From assembly GCA_047615875.1 (NCBI GenBank), contig JBLHGU010000268.1:1-6778 (forward strand): a DNA stretch of 6,778 nucleotides, given 5' to 3'. Of the stretch, positions 1-6,732 are shown one piece after another (within the stretch, counting starts at the first letter, position 1; each line of letters opens with the position of its first letter). The notes below the pieces were generated by a model. That model saw only the letters and a program-made list of their open reading frames with translations, ran no database searches and was not told the origin of the DNA. The position numbers and the translations under genes are program-made. This DNA comes from JBLHGU01 sp047615875 (GTDB lineage Bacteria > Pseudomonadota > Gammaproteobacteria > Arenicellales > CAJQKF01).

Positions 1-1
1 C

Positions 2-1204
2 TTGAGAAAAGAATGCACCTTACCGCCGAAACTTGCTCAGCGCTGCCAGGTAGTGTGCTTTGAAGATTTGTTTAGCGATGACACATCCGACTTTGAACCA
101 GCGCCAAAATACAATGATCTTGTTGCAATTATGTATACGTCGGGTACTACAGGTAAATCCAAGGGTGTCGCTACCACCCATGCCCATTCTTTTGCCTATG
201 CCGACGGCGCAGGCGAAATTCACTATTTAGATACCCAGGACCGCTTCTATACCTCTGGATTGCCTCTGTTTCATATCGGCGCTCAATGGGCAGTGTGTTA
301 CGCGTCAATGATTTATGGCTCCAGCGTAGTGTTAAGACAAGGCTATAAAAACGAACATTTCTGGTCTGATATCAAGCAGCACAACTGTACTGTGGTTTTT
401 CTGTTAGGGGCGATAGCCAACTTCATTTGGCAACAACCGCAAACATCTGAAGATATCAAAACACCGTTACGCAAGATTGGCATGTTTCCAGTTATCCCCG
501 AACATGAAGCGTTCTGCAAACGCTTTGATGTCGAGATTTCTACCGGTTACGCCAGTACTGAATGCCCGCCACCGATGATTCATCACTTCGGTGAGCCGCT
601 GCCTAACAATCAGTGCGTCGGTTATCCAACGGCGGACTACGAAGTCAAAATACTCAACGAAGATGACATTGAATGTGGTTTCGGCGAAATGGGGGAATTC
701 TGTGTCCGACCCAGACAACCCTGGGGTATTTTGAAAGGCTATTGGCGACAGCCGGAAGCTACTGCGATTGCCTTTCGCAATCTTTGGTATCACACCGGAG
801 ACGCAGGGTATAAAGATGAGCAGGGTCGATTATTTTTTGTCGACCGGTTGACCGATTCAATGCGCCGCCGTGGCGAAAATATTTCTTCTATGGAAGTACA
901 GGACGAGATTAACCTGCATCCTGATGTTATGGAGAGCGCGGTTTTTCCAGTTTGGGATGAACACACTGAGCAAGAGGTGATGGCTGTAATCATAACCCAG
1001 CCCAATACCGATATTGACCCTGAGCAACTGATCCGCTTTCTCGAAAAGAGCATGCCGCACTTCATGGTTCCACGATATATTGATTTCGACCAGGAAATAC
1101 CAAAAACACCCACTGGTAAAATGGAGAAGTACAAATTACGAGAGACCGGAGTTATGCCGACGACCTGGGATCGAGTTAAAGCCGGCGTAAAACTGACACG
1201 CTGA
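2..1204 (+). CDS. AMP-forming acyl-CoA ligase, CaiC-like family (5' end cut off by window)
   Basis: This enzyme activates a carboxylic acid with ATP and CoA, through an acyl-adenylate, to give an acyl-CoA. The 400 visible residues hold the adenylate-forming motifs in order: the P-loop-like YTSGTTGKSKG at 45-55, PLFHIGAQW at 88-96, STGYASTE at 180-187, YHTGD at 263-267, the hinge DRLTDSMRRRGENIS at 281-295, and PKTPTGKMEKYKLRE at 367-381 with the catalytic Lys at 373. The RRRGENIS hinge and the TWDR near the C-terminus are typical of the family annotated as ATP-dependent acyl-CoA ligase or crotonobetaine/carnitine-CoA ligase. Members are usually a little over 500 residues, so roughly 110-150 N-terminal residues lie upstream. 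The frame is open to the left edge, and the TTG at position 2 is an internal Leu codon, not the start. A 61-base AT-rich spacer without an obvious terminator leads to the thiolase gene, which suggests cotranscription. The substrate cannot be read from the sequence. Carnitine, a fatty acid or a sterol side chain are all possible. Confidence 0.93.
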   Translation: MRKECTLPPKLAQRCQVVCFEDLFSDDTSDFEPAPKYNDLVAIMYTSGTTGKSKGVATTHAHSFAYADGAGEIHYLDTQDRFYTSGLPLFHIGAQWAVCYASMIYGSSVVLRQGYKNEHFWSDIKQHNCTVVFLLGAIANFIWQQPQTSEDIKTPLRKIGMFPVIPEHEAFCKRFDVEISTGYASTECPPPMIHHFGEPLPNNQCVGYPTADYEVKILNEDDIECGFGEMGEFCVRPRQPWGILKGYWRQPEATAIAFRNLWYHTGDAGYKDEQGRLFFVDRLTDSMRRRGENISSMEVQDEINLHPDVMESAVFPVWDEHTEQEVMAVIITQPNTDIDPEQLIRFLEKSMPHFMVPRYIDFDQEIPKTPTGKMEKYKLRETGVMPTTWDRVKAGVKLTR

Positions 1205-1265
1205 TATTAATTACAAAATTTGCATTTCAATTTATTTTTCTAAGCATGTTAAGCAAAAATTACAA

Positions 1266-2477
1266 ATGACTGAAGCCTATATTTACGATGCGGTTCGCAC
1301 CCCCAGGGGCAAGGGTAATCCAAAAGGAGCATTGCACGAAGTGCCGCCAATTCGTCTGGCTAGCCTGGTGCTGGAGCGGATTCGCGATCGCAATGCACTG
1401 GATACCAGTAAGGTCGATGACATTGTGATGGGTGTTGTCGATCCCGCGGGAGAGCAGGGTGCCTGTGTTCCCCGTGTCGCAGCGCTTTATGCAAATTACG
1501 ATCTGACAGCACCGGGAGTGCAGATCAATCGCTTTTGTGCATCAGGGCTGGAGGCGGTAAACATGGCCGCAGCACAGATTATGTCAGGACAGTCGGATCT
1601 GACCATTGGTGGTGGCGTTGAGAGTATGTCGCGGGTAAAGATTGGTTCATCAGGTGGCGCGTGGATGGCAGACCCGGATGTTGCGTTTCCAACTTACTAT
1701 ATTCCTCAGGGTATCGGTGCTGATTTGATCGCAACCCAACAGGGATATTCCAGAGAGGATGTAGATGGCTACGCTGTAGAGTCTCAGCGCCGTGCAGCCG
1801 AGGCCCGCAAACTAAAGCGCTTTCGTCACAGTATCGAACCAGTCCAAGACATAACCGGCGCTACTCTGCTTGGCTACGATGAGCATGCTCGTCCTGAAAG
1901 CACACTGCAATCCCTGGGGCAATTAAAGCCTGCATTTATGGCCATGGGCAAGGCTGCGGGCTTTGATGATGTCGCAATGATGCGTTATCCCGATGTTGAA
2001 CGAATTAATCATGTGCACCATGCCGGTAACTCTTCGGGAATGGTTGATGGAGCAGCCGCAGTGCTGCTGGGAAATCGGCAGGCTGGAGATAGACTGGGTT
2101 TGAAACCACGAGCACGAATTAAAGGCTTTGCGTCGATTGGCAGCGAGCCCGCGATCATGCTAACCGGGCCCTCGCATTCCGCAGAGAAGGTGCTTAAACG
2201 GCTAGGAATGAAGGCTAGCGATATTGATCTTTTTGAAGTTAACGAAGCCTTTGCCTGTGTGCCGATGCTGTTCATGGACGTTATGAATGTAGACCACAAT
2301 AAGGTGAATGTTAATGGTGGTGCGATTGCCATGGGCCATCCCCTTGGCGCCACTGGCGCTATGCTACTATCCACTTTGCTGGATGAACTGGAGCGCCAGG
2401 ATAAGGAAACCGGCCTGGTGACGCTGTGTGTTGGTGCGGGCATGGGCACAGCCACAGTGATCGAGCGTGTCGCATGA
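1266..2477 (+). CDS. fadA: 3-ketoacyl-CoA thiolase (acetyl-CoA C-acyltransferase), trifunctional-enzyme beta-subunit type
   Basis: This enzyme catalyses the last step of beta-oxidation, the CoA-dependent cleavage of 3-ketoacyl-CoA into acetyl-CoA and a shortened acyl-CoA. All thiolase landmarks are present in 403 residues: nucleophile Cys91 in NRFCASGLEAVN, GGVESMSR at 116-123, NEAFA at 326-330, His358 in GHPLGATG, and Cys388 in CVGAGMG. The start is fixed by family alignment, because thiolases of this type begin a few residues before the YxAxRTPRGK motif. The upstream bases have no clear Shine-Dalgarno. The PRGK start, FVPQGIGADLIAT-like loop (here YIPQGIGADLIAT), DEHARP and INHVHHAGNSSG resemble, from memory, mycobacterial FadA more than E. 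coli FadA or FadI. The stop codon overlaps the fadB start, so the two products probably assemble as a beta/alpha complex. A biosynthetic acetoacetyl-CoA thiolase role is less likely given the fadB partner. The symbol reflects function and context, not proven orthology. Confidence 0.95.
   Translation: MTEAYIYDAVRTPRGKGNPKGALHEVPPIRLASLVLERIRDRNALDTSKVDDIVMGVVDPAGEQGACVPRVAALYANYDLTAPGVQINRFCASGLEAVNMAAAQIMSGQSDLTIGGGVESMSRVKIGSSGGAWMADPDVAFPTYYIPQGIGADLIATQQGYSREDVDGYAVESQRRAAEARKLKRFRHSIEPVQDITGATLLGYDEHARPESTLQSLGQLKPAFMAMGKAAGFDDVAMMRYPDVERINHVHHAGNSSGMVDGAAAVLLGNRQAGDRLGLKPRARIKGFASIGSEPAIMLTGPSHSAEKVLKRLGMKASDIDLFEVNEAFACVPMLFMDVMNVDHNKVNVNGGAIAMGHPLGATGAMLLSTLLDELERQDKETGLVTLCVGAGMGTATVIERVA
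2474..2477 (+). promoter_or_regulatory. ATGA stop/start overlap coupling fadA to fadB translation
   Basis: The fadB start ATG (2474-2476) overlaps the fadA stop TGA (2475-2477). An in-frame ATG lies further upstream at 2426. It would sit inside fadA and add 16 residues rich in Cys, His and Gly that match no crotonase N-terminus. The protein from 2474 begins MIQYQSEG, a normal first beta-strand for this fold. No strong Shine-Dalgarno precedes it, only GAG bases about ten nucleotides upstream, so terminating ribosomes on fadA are the likely source of fadB initiation. That fits a complex needing equal subunit amounts. Confidence 0.8.
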
Positions 2478-4591
2478 TTCAATATCAATCAGAAGGTAGC
2501 ATAGCCACGATTACCTGGGATATGCCACAACGAACGACGAACGTGTTGAACCAGGTAGCAATGATCGCATTTGACCAGGCTGTTGATCGGGCACTGGCAG
2601 ATGACGCCGTAAATGGTGTCATTATCAAATCTGCCAAAACAGACTTTATAGCTGGTGCAGATTTGCAGATGTTGCTTGAGTTAAATGATACTGAAACTAT
2701 CATTGCGCTTTGTGATGCGACCAAGGCGATTTATCGAAAGGTAGAGACTGCGGACAAACTGTTTGTGGCAACTATCAACGGCACCGCACTAGGTGGTGGC
2801 CTCGAACTTTGCCTGGCCTGCCATCACCGCATTGTGGCGAATAATAAAAAAGCCCGTATTGGATTACCCGAGGTTCAACTGGGATTATTTCCCAGTGGTG
2901 GTGGTACTCAGAGACTGCCGCGGATGATTGGTATCGAAAAAGCATTGCCAGTATTACTGGAAGGAAAGCACTTTTCGCCAGCCGCTGCATTGGAGCTCGG
3001 CCTGGTTGATGAAATGGTGGAATTAGATCAGCTGGATACGGCGGCTCGAGCCTGGATAGCCCTGGGCGCTAACCCGAATAAACCCTGGTATGACAAGGGT
3101 TACCAACCTCCCGAGCCATCGGTACAAAGCCCCAAAGGTTATGAAATATTTATTGGCGGAAGCTCGCGGCTGCACGCTAAAACCCGGGGTAATTATCCAG
3201 CGCCTAAAGCTATCTTGTCCTGTGTTTATGAAGGTATGCAAGTACCGATAGATATCGGTATGAAAGTGGAGAGCAAGTATTTCGCTAATCTTTGTCTCAG
3301 TAAAGAAACACGAAGCATGATTCGCTCTTTATTTTTTAGTATGAATGAAGCGAACAAATTGGGCCGTCGGCCACAGTCAATCCCTGTTGCCTCATACCAA
3401 CGCATTGGTGTATTGGGTGCGGGCATGATGGGCTCAGGTATTGCTTATGCATCGGCGCTTGCAGGTCTCGATGTGGTGTTGCTCGATAGCAGTTCGGCGC
3501 TTGCGGAAAAAGGCAAAAACTACAGTGCGCGTGTGATGGACAAACTTATTGCCCGTGGGCAAAAAACCGCACAACAGAAAGACCAGGTTTTATCCAGAAT
3601 TACAATAACCACAGACTATAGCCAATTATCGGACTGTGAACTGGTTGTTGAGGCCGTGTTTGAAGATCGAAAAATTAAAGCCGATGTCACCGGCAAAACA
3701 GAAGTGGTTCTGGCACCCTCTGCGGTGTTCGCCTCCAATACATCGACTTTACCTATTTCCGGGTTGGCCGAAGCCTCATCTCGACCAGAAAATTTTATCG
3801 GCCTACATTTCTTTTCCCCGGTGGATCGAATGAAGCTGGTAGAGGTCATCGTTGGCAAGGAAACCTCAGATACCTGCCTGGCGAAGGCATTGGATTTTGT
3901 CAAACTGATTGGTAAAACTCCAATTGTCGTGAATGACTCGGTGGGTTTTTATACCAGCCGTCTGGTTTCGCGTTTTCTTGACGAAGGTGCGGCAATGATA
4001 GAAGAAGGTGTCAGTCCCGCTCTGATTGAAAATGCAGGTAAACTTGCGGGGTTTCCTGTGGGTCCGCTGGCACTGTTCGATGAAGTGAGTCTGGAACTGA
4101 GTTATATGATTCAACAACAACATCGACGCGACCTAGGTGATCAATACGAGACAAAACCCAGCGAAAAAGTACTCGATCAGTTAGTAAAGAAACTCGGTAG
4201 GTTAGGTCGAAAGTCTGGTGGTGGTTTTTATGATTACCCTGCCGATCAACCCAAGCATTTGTGGCAAGGGTTGAACGACTGTTTCCCCCAGGTCAAGCAG
4301 CAACCCGATGTTGAAGAAGTTAAGCGACGTCTACTGTTCGTCCAATCTGTAGACGCAGTACGTTGTCTGGATGAAGGTGTGCTTAGCGATCCACGTGATG
4401 GTGATGTGGGCTCAATTCTGGGTTGGGGATTCCCCTCTTACACAGGTGGTGCGGTGTCCTTAGTTGATTATTTTGGTGCTGAAACCTTTGTTGCAGAATG
4501 CGACCGTTTAGCAGCAGCCTATGGCGAGCGGTTTTCACCGCCACAGTCTCTACGCGATATGGCAAGAAACGAAGGTGCGTTCTACCCATAA
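2474..4591 (+). CDS. fadB: Enoyl-CoA hydratase / 3-hydroxyacyl-CoA dehydrogenase fusion (beta-oxidation alpha subunit)
   Basis: This 705-residue multifunctional enzyme catalyses the second and third steps of beta-oxidation. Residues 1 to about 190 are a crotonase domain with the oxyanion segment FIAGADL at 58-64, GGGLE with Glu111, and LPEVQLGLFPSGGGTQRLPR with Glu133. The two Glu are 22 apart, as I recall for the mitochondrial trifunctional alpha subunit. A linker follows with GGSSRLHAKTRGNYPAPKAI at 228-247. The NAD-binding dehydrogenase domain starts near 310 with GVLGAGMMGSG at 312-322, SNTSTLPI at 421-428, catalytic His445 in GLHFFSPV, and Glu457 twelve residues later. Two C-terminal helical domains follow, including GRKSGGGFYDY at 578-588 and CLDEGVL at 631-637. 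Length is normal and there is no frameshift. The motif VNDSVGFYTSR replaces the commoner DGPGF or DxPGF and has Ser where many dehydrogenases have Asn. This, GFPSYTGG and RCLDEGVL recall actinobacterial FadB. It overlaps the thiolase gene by four bases and probably forms a complex with it. Confidence 0.95.
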   Translation: MIQYQSEGSIATITWDMPQRTTNVLNQVAMIAFDQAVDRALADDAVNGVIIKSAKTDFIAGADLQMLLELNDTETIIALCDATKAIYRKVETADKLFVATINGTALGGGLELCLACHHRIVANNKKARIGLPEVQLGLFPSGGGTQRLPRMIGIEKALPVLLEGKHFSPAAALELGLVDEMVELDQLDTAARAWIALGANPNKPWYDKGYQPPEPSVQSPKGYEIFIGGSSRLHAKTRGNYPAPKAILSCVYEGMQVPIDIGMKVESKYFANLCLSKETRSMIRSLFFSMNEANKLGRRPQSIPVASYQRIGVLGAGMMGSGIAYASALAGLDVVLLDSSSALAEKGKNYSARVMDKLIARGQKTAQQKDQVLSRITITTDYSQLSDCELVVEAVFEDRKIKADVTGKTEVVLAPSAVFASNTSTLPISGLAEASSRPENFIGLHFFSPVDRMKLVEVIVGKETSDTCLAKALDFVKLIGKTPIVVNDSVGFYTSRLVSRFLDEGAAMIEEGVSPALIENAGKLAGFPVGPLALFDEVSLELSYMIQQQHRRDLGDQYETKPSEKVLDQLVKKLGRLGRKSGGGFYDYPADQPKHLWQGLNDCFPQVKQQPDVEEVKRRLLFVQSVDAVRCLDEGVLSDPRDGDVGSILGWGFPSYTGGAVSLVDYFGAETFVAECDRLAAAYGERFSPPQSLRDMARNEGAFYP

Positions 4592-4644
4592 CACCTGTGA
4601 TGCTGGCGCGTAATTCACGGACAATTTTCTCACCGCTATTTTCA

Positions 4645-5430
4645 CTACTTATCCGCCCAACGTGGCTCGCGTTTCTCAAGAAAGGCATTAAAACCTTCCT
4701 GCTGATCTTCAGTAAAGCAACAGGCTAGTGCTGCTTTTTCTTCCATCTCCACCACGGAGTCGATACTCATCAATCGCCCTTTTTCGAAGAAGTCTTTCAC
4801 AGCGCGTACAGCAATCGGCGCACGGCTGGAAATCTTGTCGGCCCAGTTTTGCACTGTGCCCTCAAATTCGTCAGGATCCGCGACGGCATTCACCAGACCA
4901 ACCCGGGCGGCTTCCTCAGCGCTCCACAAATCACCCGTAAAACAAAGCTCCTTGGCTTTGCTTTCGCCGATCAGTCGAGCCAGCATGTAGCTTGAACCAT
5001 TGGTAGTTGGCTGGTTGATACCCACTTCGCAAGAGCCAATCTTTGCGGTTCGCGAGGCGATGCGCAGATCACAACCCAGAGCTAGCTCGAACCCGCCGCC
5101 TGCGGTAACGCCATTCAGTGCGGCGATAGTGGGCTTTGACAAAGTACGAATAAATGACCACGTAGTCAGCAAATTTTCTGCTACACCCCATAGTTCATTC
5201 ATATTGGTGCTCAGTTCCTGAAACAGCGCAATATCAAAACCCGGGCAAAAGCCTCTGCCCGTGCCGGTGATAACAATGACCCGAACATCGGGATCGTCTT
5301 GTGCCTCCGACGCAAAGTGGTGGAGTGACTCAATCATCTGCGGCGTCACCGCATTCAAAGCCTCAGGTCGATTAAGTGTAATCCAGGCACTTTGGCCACG
5401 CTTTTCGTAATGAACTCGGTCGGTTGTCAT
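4645..5430 (-). CDS. Enoyl-CoA hydratase/isomerase family protein (single-domain crotonase)
   Basis: This 261-residue protein is a stand-alone crotonase, the usual length for the family. It probably hydrates or isomerises a 2-enoyl-CoA. It shows WITLNRPEALNAV at 16-28, the first oxyanion segment GFCPGFDIALF at 60-70, the second oxyanion segment NGVTAGGGFELALGCD at 106-121 with Glu115, and Glu135 in SCEVGINQPTTNG. Glu115 and Glu135 are 20 apart, matching the two catalytic Glu of true hydratases. Hydratase chemistry is therefore plausible. The normal GxxPGxGG loop after the second Glu is replaced by INQPTTNGSS, so substrate or reaction may differ. The chosen ATG has a weak AGAG-type ribosome site about ten bases upstream. 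The gene is convergent with the fadAB operon, which already encodes a hydratase domain. This one may serve a different chain type or a side pathway. The exact reaction cannot be assigned from sequence. Confidence 0.9.
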   Translation of the reverse strand: MTTDRVHYEKRGQSAWITLNRPEALNAVTPQMIESLHHFASEAQDDPDVRVIVITGTGRGFCPGFDIALFQELSTNMNELWGVAENLLTTWSFIRTLSKPTIAALNGVTAGGGFELALGCDLRIASRTAKIGSCEVGINQPTTNGSSYMLARLIGESKAKELCFTGDLWSAEEAARVGLVNAVADPDEFEGTVQNWADKISSRAPIAVRAVKDFFEKGRLMSIDSVVEMEEKAALACCFTEDQQEGFNAFLEKREPRWADK

Positions 5431-5446
5431 TTTCGGATTCTCTAAG

Positions 5447-5478
5447 GCTATAATTGTTTATCCTCAGGAGACTATCAA
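5447..5478 (-). promoter_or_regulatory. Weak candidate sigma-70 promoter for the crotonase gene
   Basis: Reading the minus strand, TTGATA (5478-5473) matches five of six bases of a -35 box. AT-rich bases containing TTATAG/TATAGC (about 5453-5447) lie 19-20 bases downstream, and AATTAT (5455-5450) gives a 17-base spacing but only four matching bases. It would start transcription close to the gene, leaving a very short leader. The -35 lies within a small inverted repeat, ATCAA-N9-TTGAT at 5474-5492, which could be an operator or chance. The match is poor, and the evidence is position plus partial consensus only. Confidence 0.2.
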
Positions 5479-5610
5479 AATATCTGATTGATGTCAGTTA
5501 AACCTAAACCAGTTATAAGTTGTTGTTGGAGTAGTTGATTGATGAACTCAAACAAGCCAATTCGACTGGTGAGATATACAGGCTAGCATTACAAATGTGA
5601 CATTGAATCA

Positions 5611-5650
5611 GACGGGTAGCACATCACTTTTAATTGGTGGGCTACCAGTC
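5611..5650 (-). other. Imperfect hairpin downstream of the threonine-aldolase-like gene
   Basis: The arms GACGGGTAGC (5611-5620) and GCTACCAGTC (5641-5650) pair at nine of ten positions, with one internal mismatch and a 20-base loop. The loop can form a few further pairs (CAC 5625-5627 with GTG 5637-5639). On the minus strand it begins 11 bases past the TAG stop of the aldolase-like gene, which is where a 3' transcript end would lie. No T-run follows it (the next bases are TGATTCAATG), so it is not a standard intrinsic terminator. It could be an mRNA 3' end protected by a hairpin, a Rho-assisted end, or a chance structure. Confidence 0.35.
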
Positions 5651-5661
5651 ATATTATGCAA

Positions 5662-6732
5662 CTACTCGCCAGTTGTTTCTTTATTGAGAATATTTGTAAG
5701 GCAATTTATCAATGCTTCTCCAGCCTCTGGATTCACATCAAGATGGGTAACAATTCGAACGCGCTTGACACCAAATGCACCGACCAATATTCCTTCGTGG
5801 CGAAGTTGTTCTACGATATCCGCAGCTGTCGGGGCATTTTCGACCAGGTCGAAAATTACTATATTTGACTCAACAGGTAGTACAGATTTGACCTTGTCGA
5901 GCTGTGCGATCCGGTCGCCAAGAGTTTGTGCCAGATTGTGATCATCCGCTAAACGCTCCAGGTGGTGATCAAGGGCATACAGGCACATCGACGCGATAAC
6001 TCCAGACTGACGCATCGCCCCACCAAACTGTTGTTTGAGTCGCCAGGCCTTGGCGATGAAATCCTGTGAACCAGCTAACACCGCACCAACAGGTGCCCCC
6101 AGTCCTTTGGTGAAATCAATCCAGACTGAATCAAATCCTTCAGCATATCGTGCAGCTGAAACGCCGGTTTTAATAACAGCGTTCATCAATCGCGCACCGT
6201 CCATATGCGTGTTAATCTCGTATTCTTTCGCCAGGCAGGAAACTGCCTGTAGTTTTTCTAACTGCCAGATTGCGCCGCCACCTAAATTGGCGGTCTGCTC
6301 CACACAAAACAGAGAGGTTTTTGGCATATAGCGAGAATTTGGACGTATCGCTTCGAACGCTTGCTCCGCTTCAAATATGCCATTTTCACCCTGCAGTGCG
6401 CGGATCATCACGCCACTAAGTGCCGAGGGGCCGCCCGTTTCAAAATTGATAAGATGACAAGACTGTTCGCAAATCATCTCGTCACCGGGATTGGTATGAA
6501 CGTTAATAGCAATCTCGTTACACATCGTTCCTGATGGCAAAAAAACCGCTGCTTCTTTACCTAATAACACCGCTACCCTGGCACACAACTCGTCTGTAGT
6601 AGGGTCTTCACCTTTTTGCTCATCGCCTACAATACAATCAATAACCGCTCTGCGCATATCAAGCGTTGGTTTGGTCTTGGTATCAGAATAAAAGTCGTGC
6701 ATTTTGGTGTCCGTCACAGAATCGATGGACAT
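5662..6732 (-). CDS. Threonine-aldolase-like PLP-dependent enzyme (beta-eliminating lyase fold)
   Basis: This 356-residue protein is a fold-type I PLP enzyme of the threonine aldolase family, which cleaves beta-hydroxy-alpha-amino acids such as threonine to glycine and an aldehyde. Visible landmarks are FYSDTKTKPT at 14-23, GKEAAVFLPSGTM at 58-70, His93 in CHLINFETGG as the expected PLP-stacking His, HMDGAR at 176-181 with the cofactor-binding Asp178, the PLP Lys209 in FTKGLGAPVGA, GGAMRQSG at 237-244, and RIVTHLDV at 326-333. Compared with E. coli LtaE from memory, Tyr30 aligns with Lys40, His126 with Tyr135, and the ENTHN motif reads EQTAN. It therefore belongs to a divergent subgroup whose substrate may differ. 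The start is uncertain. The first ATG lacks a ribosome site, while Met11 (codon at 6700-6702) is preceded by GGA at good spacing and would begin MHDFYSDT, like other family members. It lies upstream of the crotonase gene on the same strand, but the 231-base spacer argues against tight coupling. Confidence 0.88.
   Translation of the reverse strand: MSIDSVTDTKMHDFYSDTKTKPTLDMRRAVIDCIVGDEQKGEDPTTDELCARVAVLLGKEAAVFLPSGTMCNEIAINVHTNPGDEMICEQSCHLINFETGGPSALSGVMIRALQGENGIFEAEQAFEAIRPNSRYMPKTSLFCVEQTANLGGGAIWQLEKLQAVSCLAKEYEINTHMDGARLMNAVIKTGVSAARYAEGFDSVWIDFTKGLGAPVGAVLAGSQDFIAKAWRLKQQFGGAMRQSGVIASMCLYALDHHLERLADDHNLAQTLGDRIAQLDKVKSVLPVESNIVIFDLVENAPTAADIVEQLRHEGILVGAFGVKRVRIVTHLDVNPEAGEALINCLTNILNKETTGE

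Noticed and set aside
1205..1265. Short direct repeats (TAAGCA at 1241-1246 and 1250-1255; TTACAAA at both ends) in the ligase-thiolase spacer, considered as an operator or internal promoter
   Set aside because: The spacer is very AT-rich, so six- and seven-base repeats are expected by chance, and no adequate -35/-10 pair was found.
2426..2473. In-frame upstream ATG that would extend fadB by 16 residues
   Set aside because: The extension is coding sequence of the thiolase Cys-Val-Gly-Ala-Gly region read in another frame, and it does not resemble any crotonase N-terminus. The ATG at 2474 fits better.
2009..2488. A 159-codon open frame antisense to the 3' part of the thiolase gene
   Set aside because: It lies fully opposite a gene with intact thiolase motifs, its translation is Ser/Pro/Ala-rich with no recognisable domain, and it has the look of a reverse-frame shadow.
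4592..4644. Possible bidirectional terminator between the convergent fadB and crotonase genes (CC-bulge-GTGA at 4594-4600 with TCACGG at 4615-4620)
   Set aside because: The stem is only six pairs with a bulge and a 14-base loop, and no clean T-run follows on either strand, so it is not distinguishable from chance.
5597..5941. Open frames of 114 and 70 codons on the plus strand across the 3' end of the aldolase-like gene
   Set aside because: They run antisense to a well-supported PLP enzyme, have no ribosome site or domain, and overlap the hairpin spacer.
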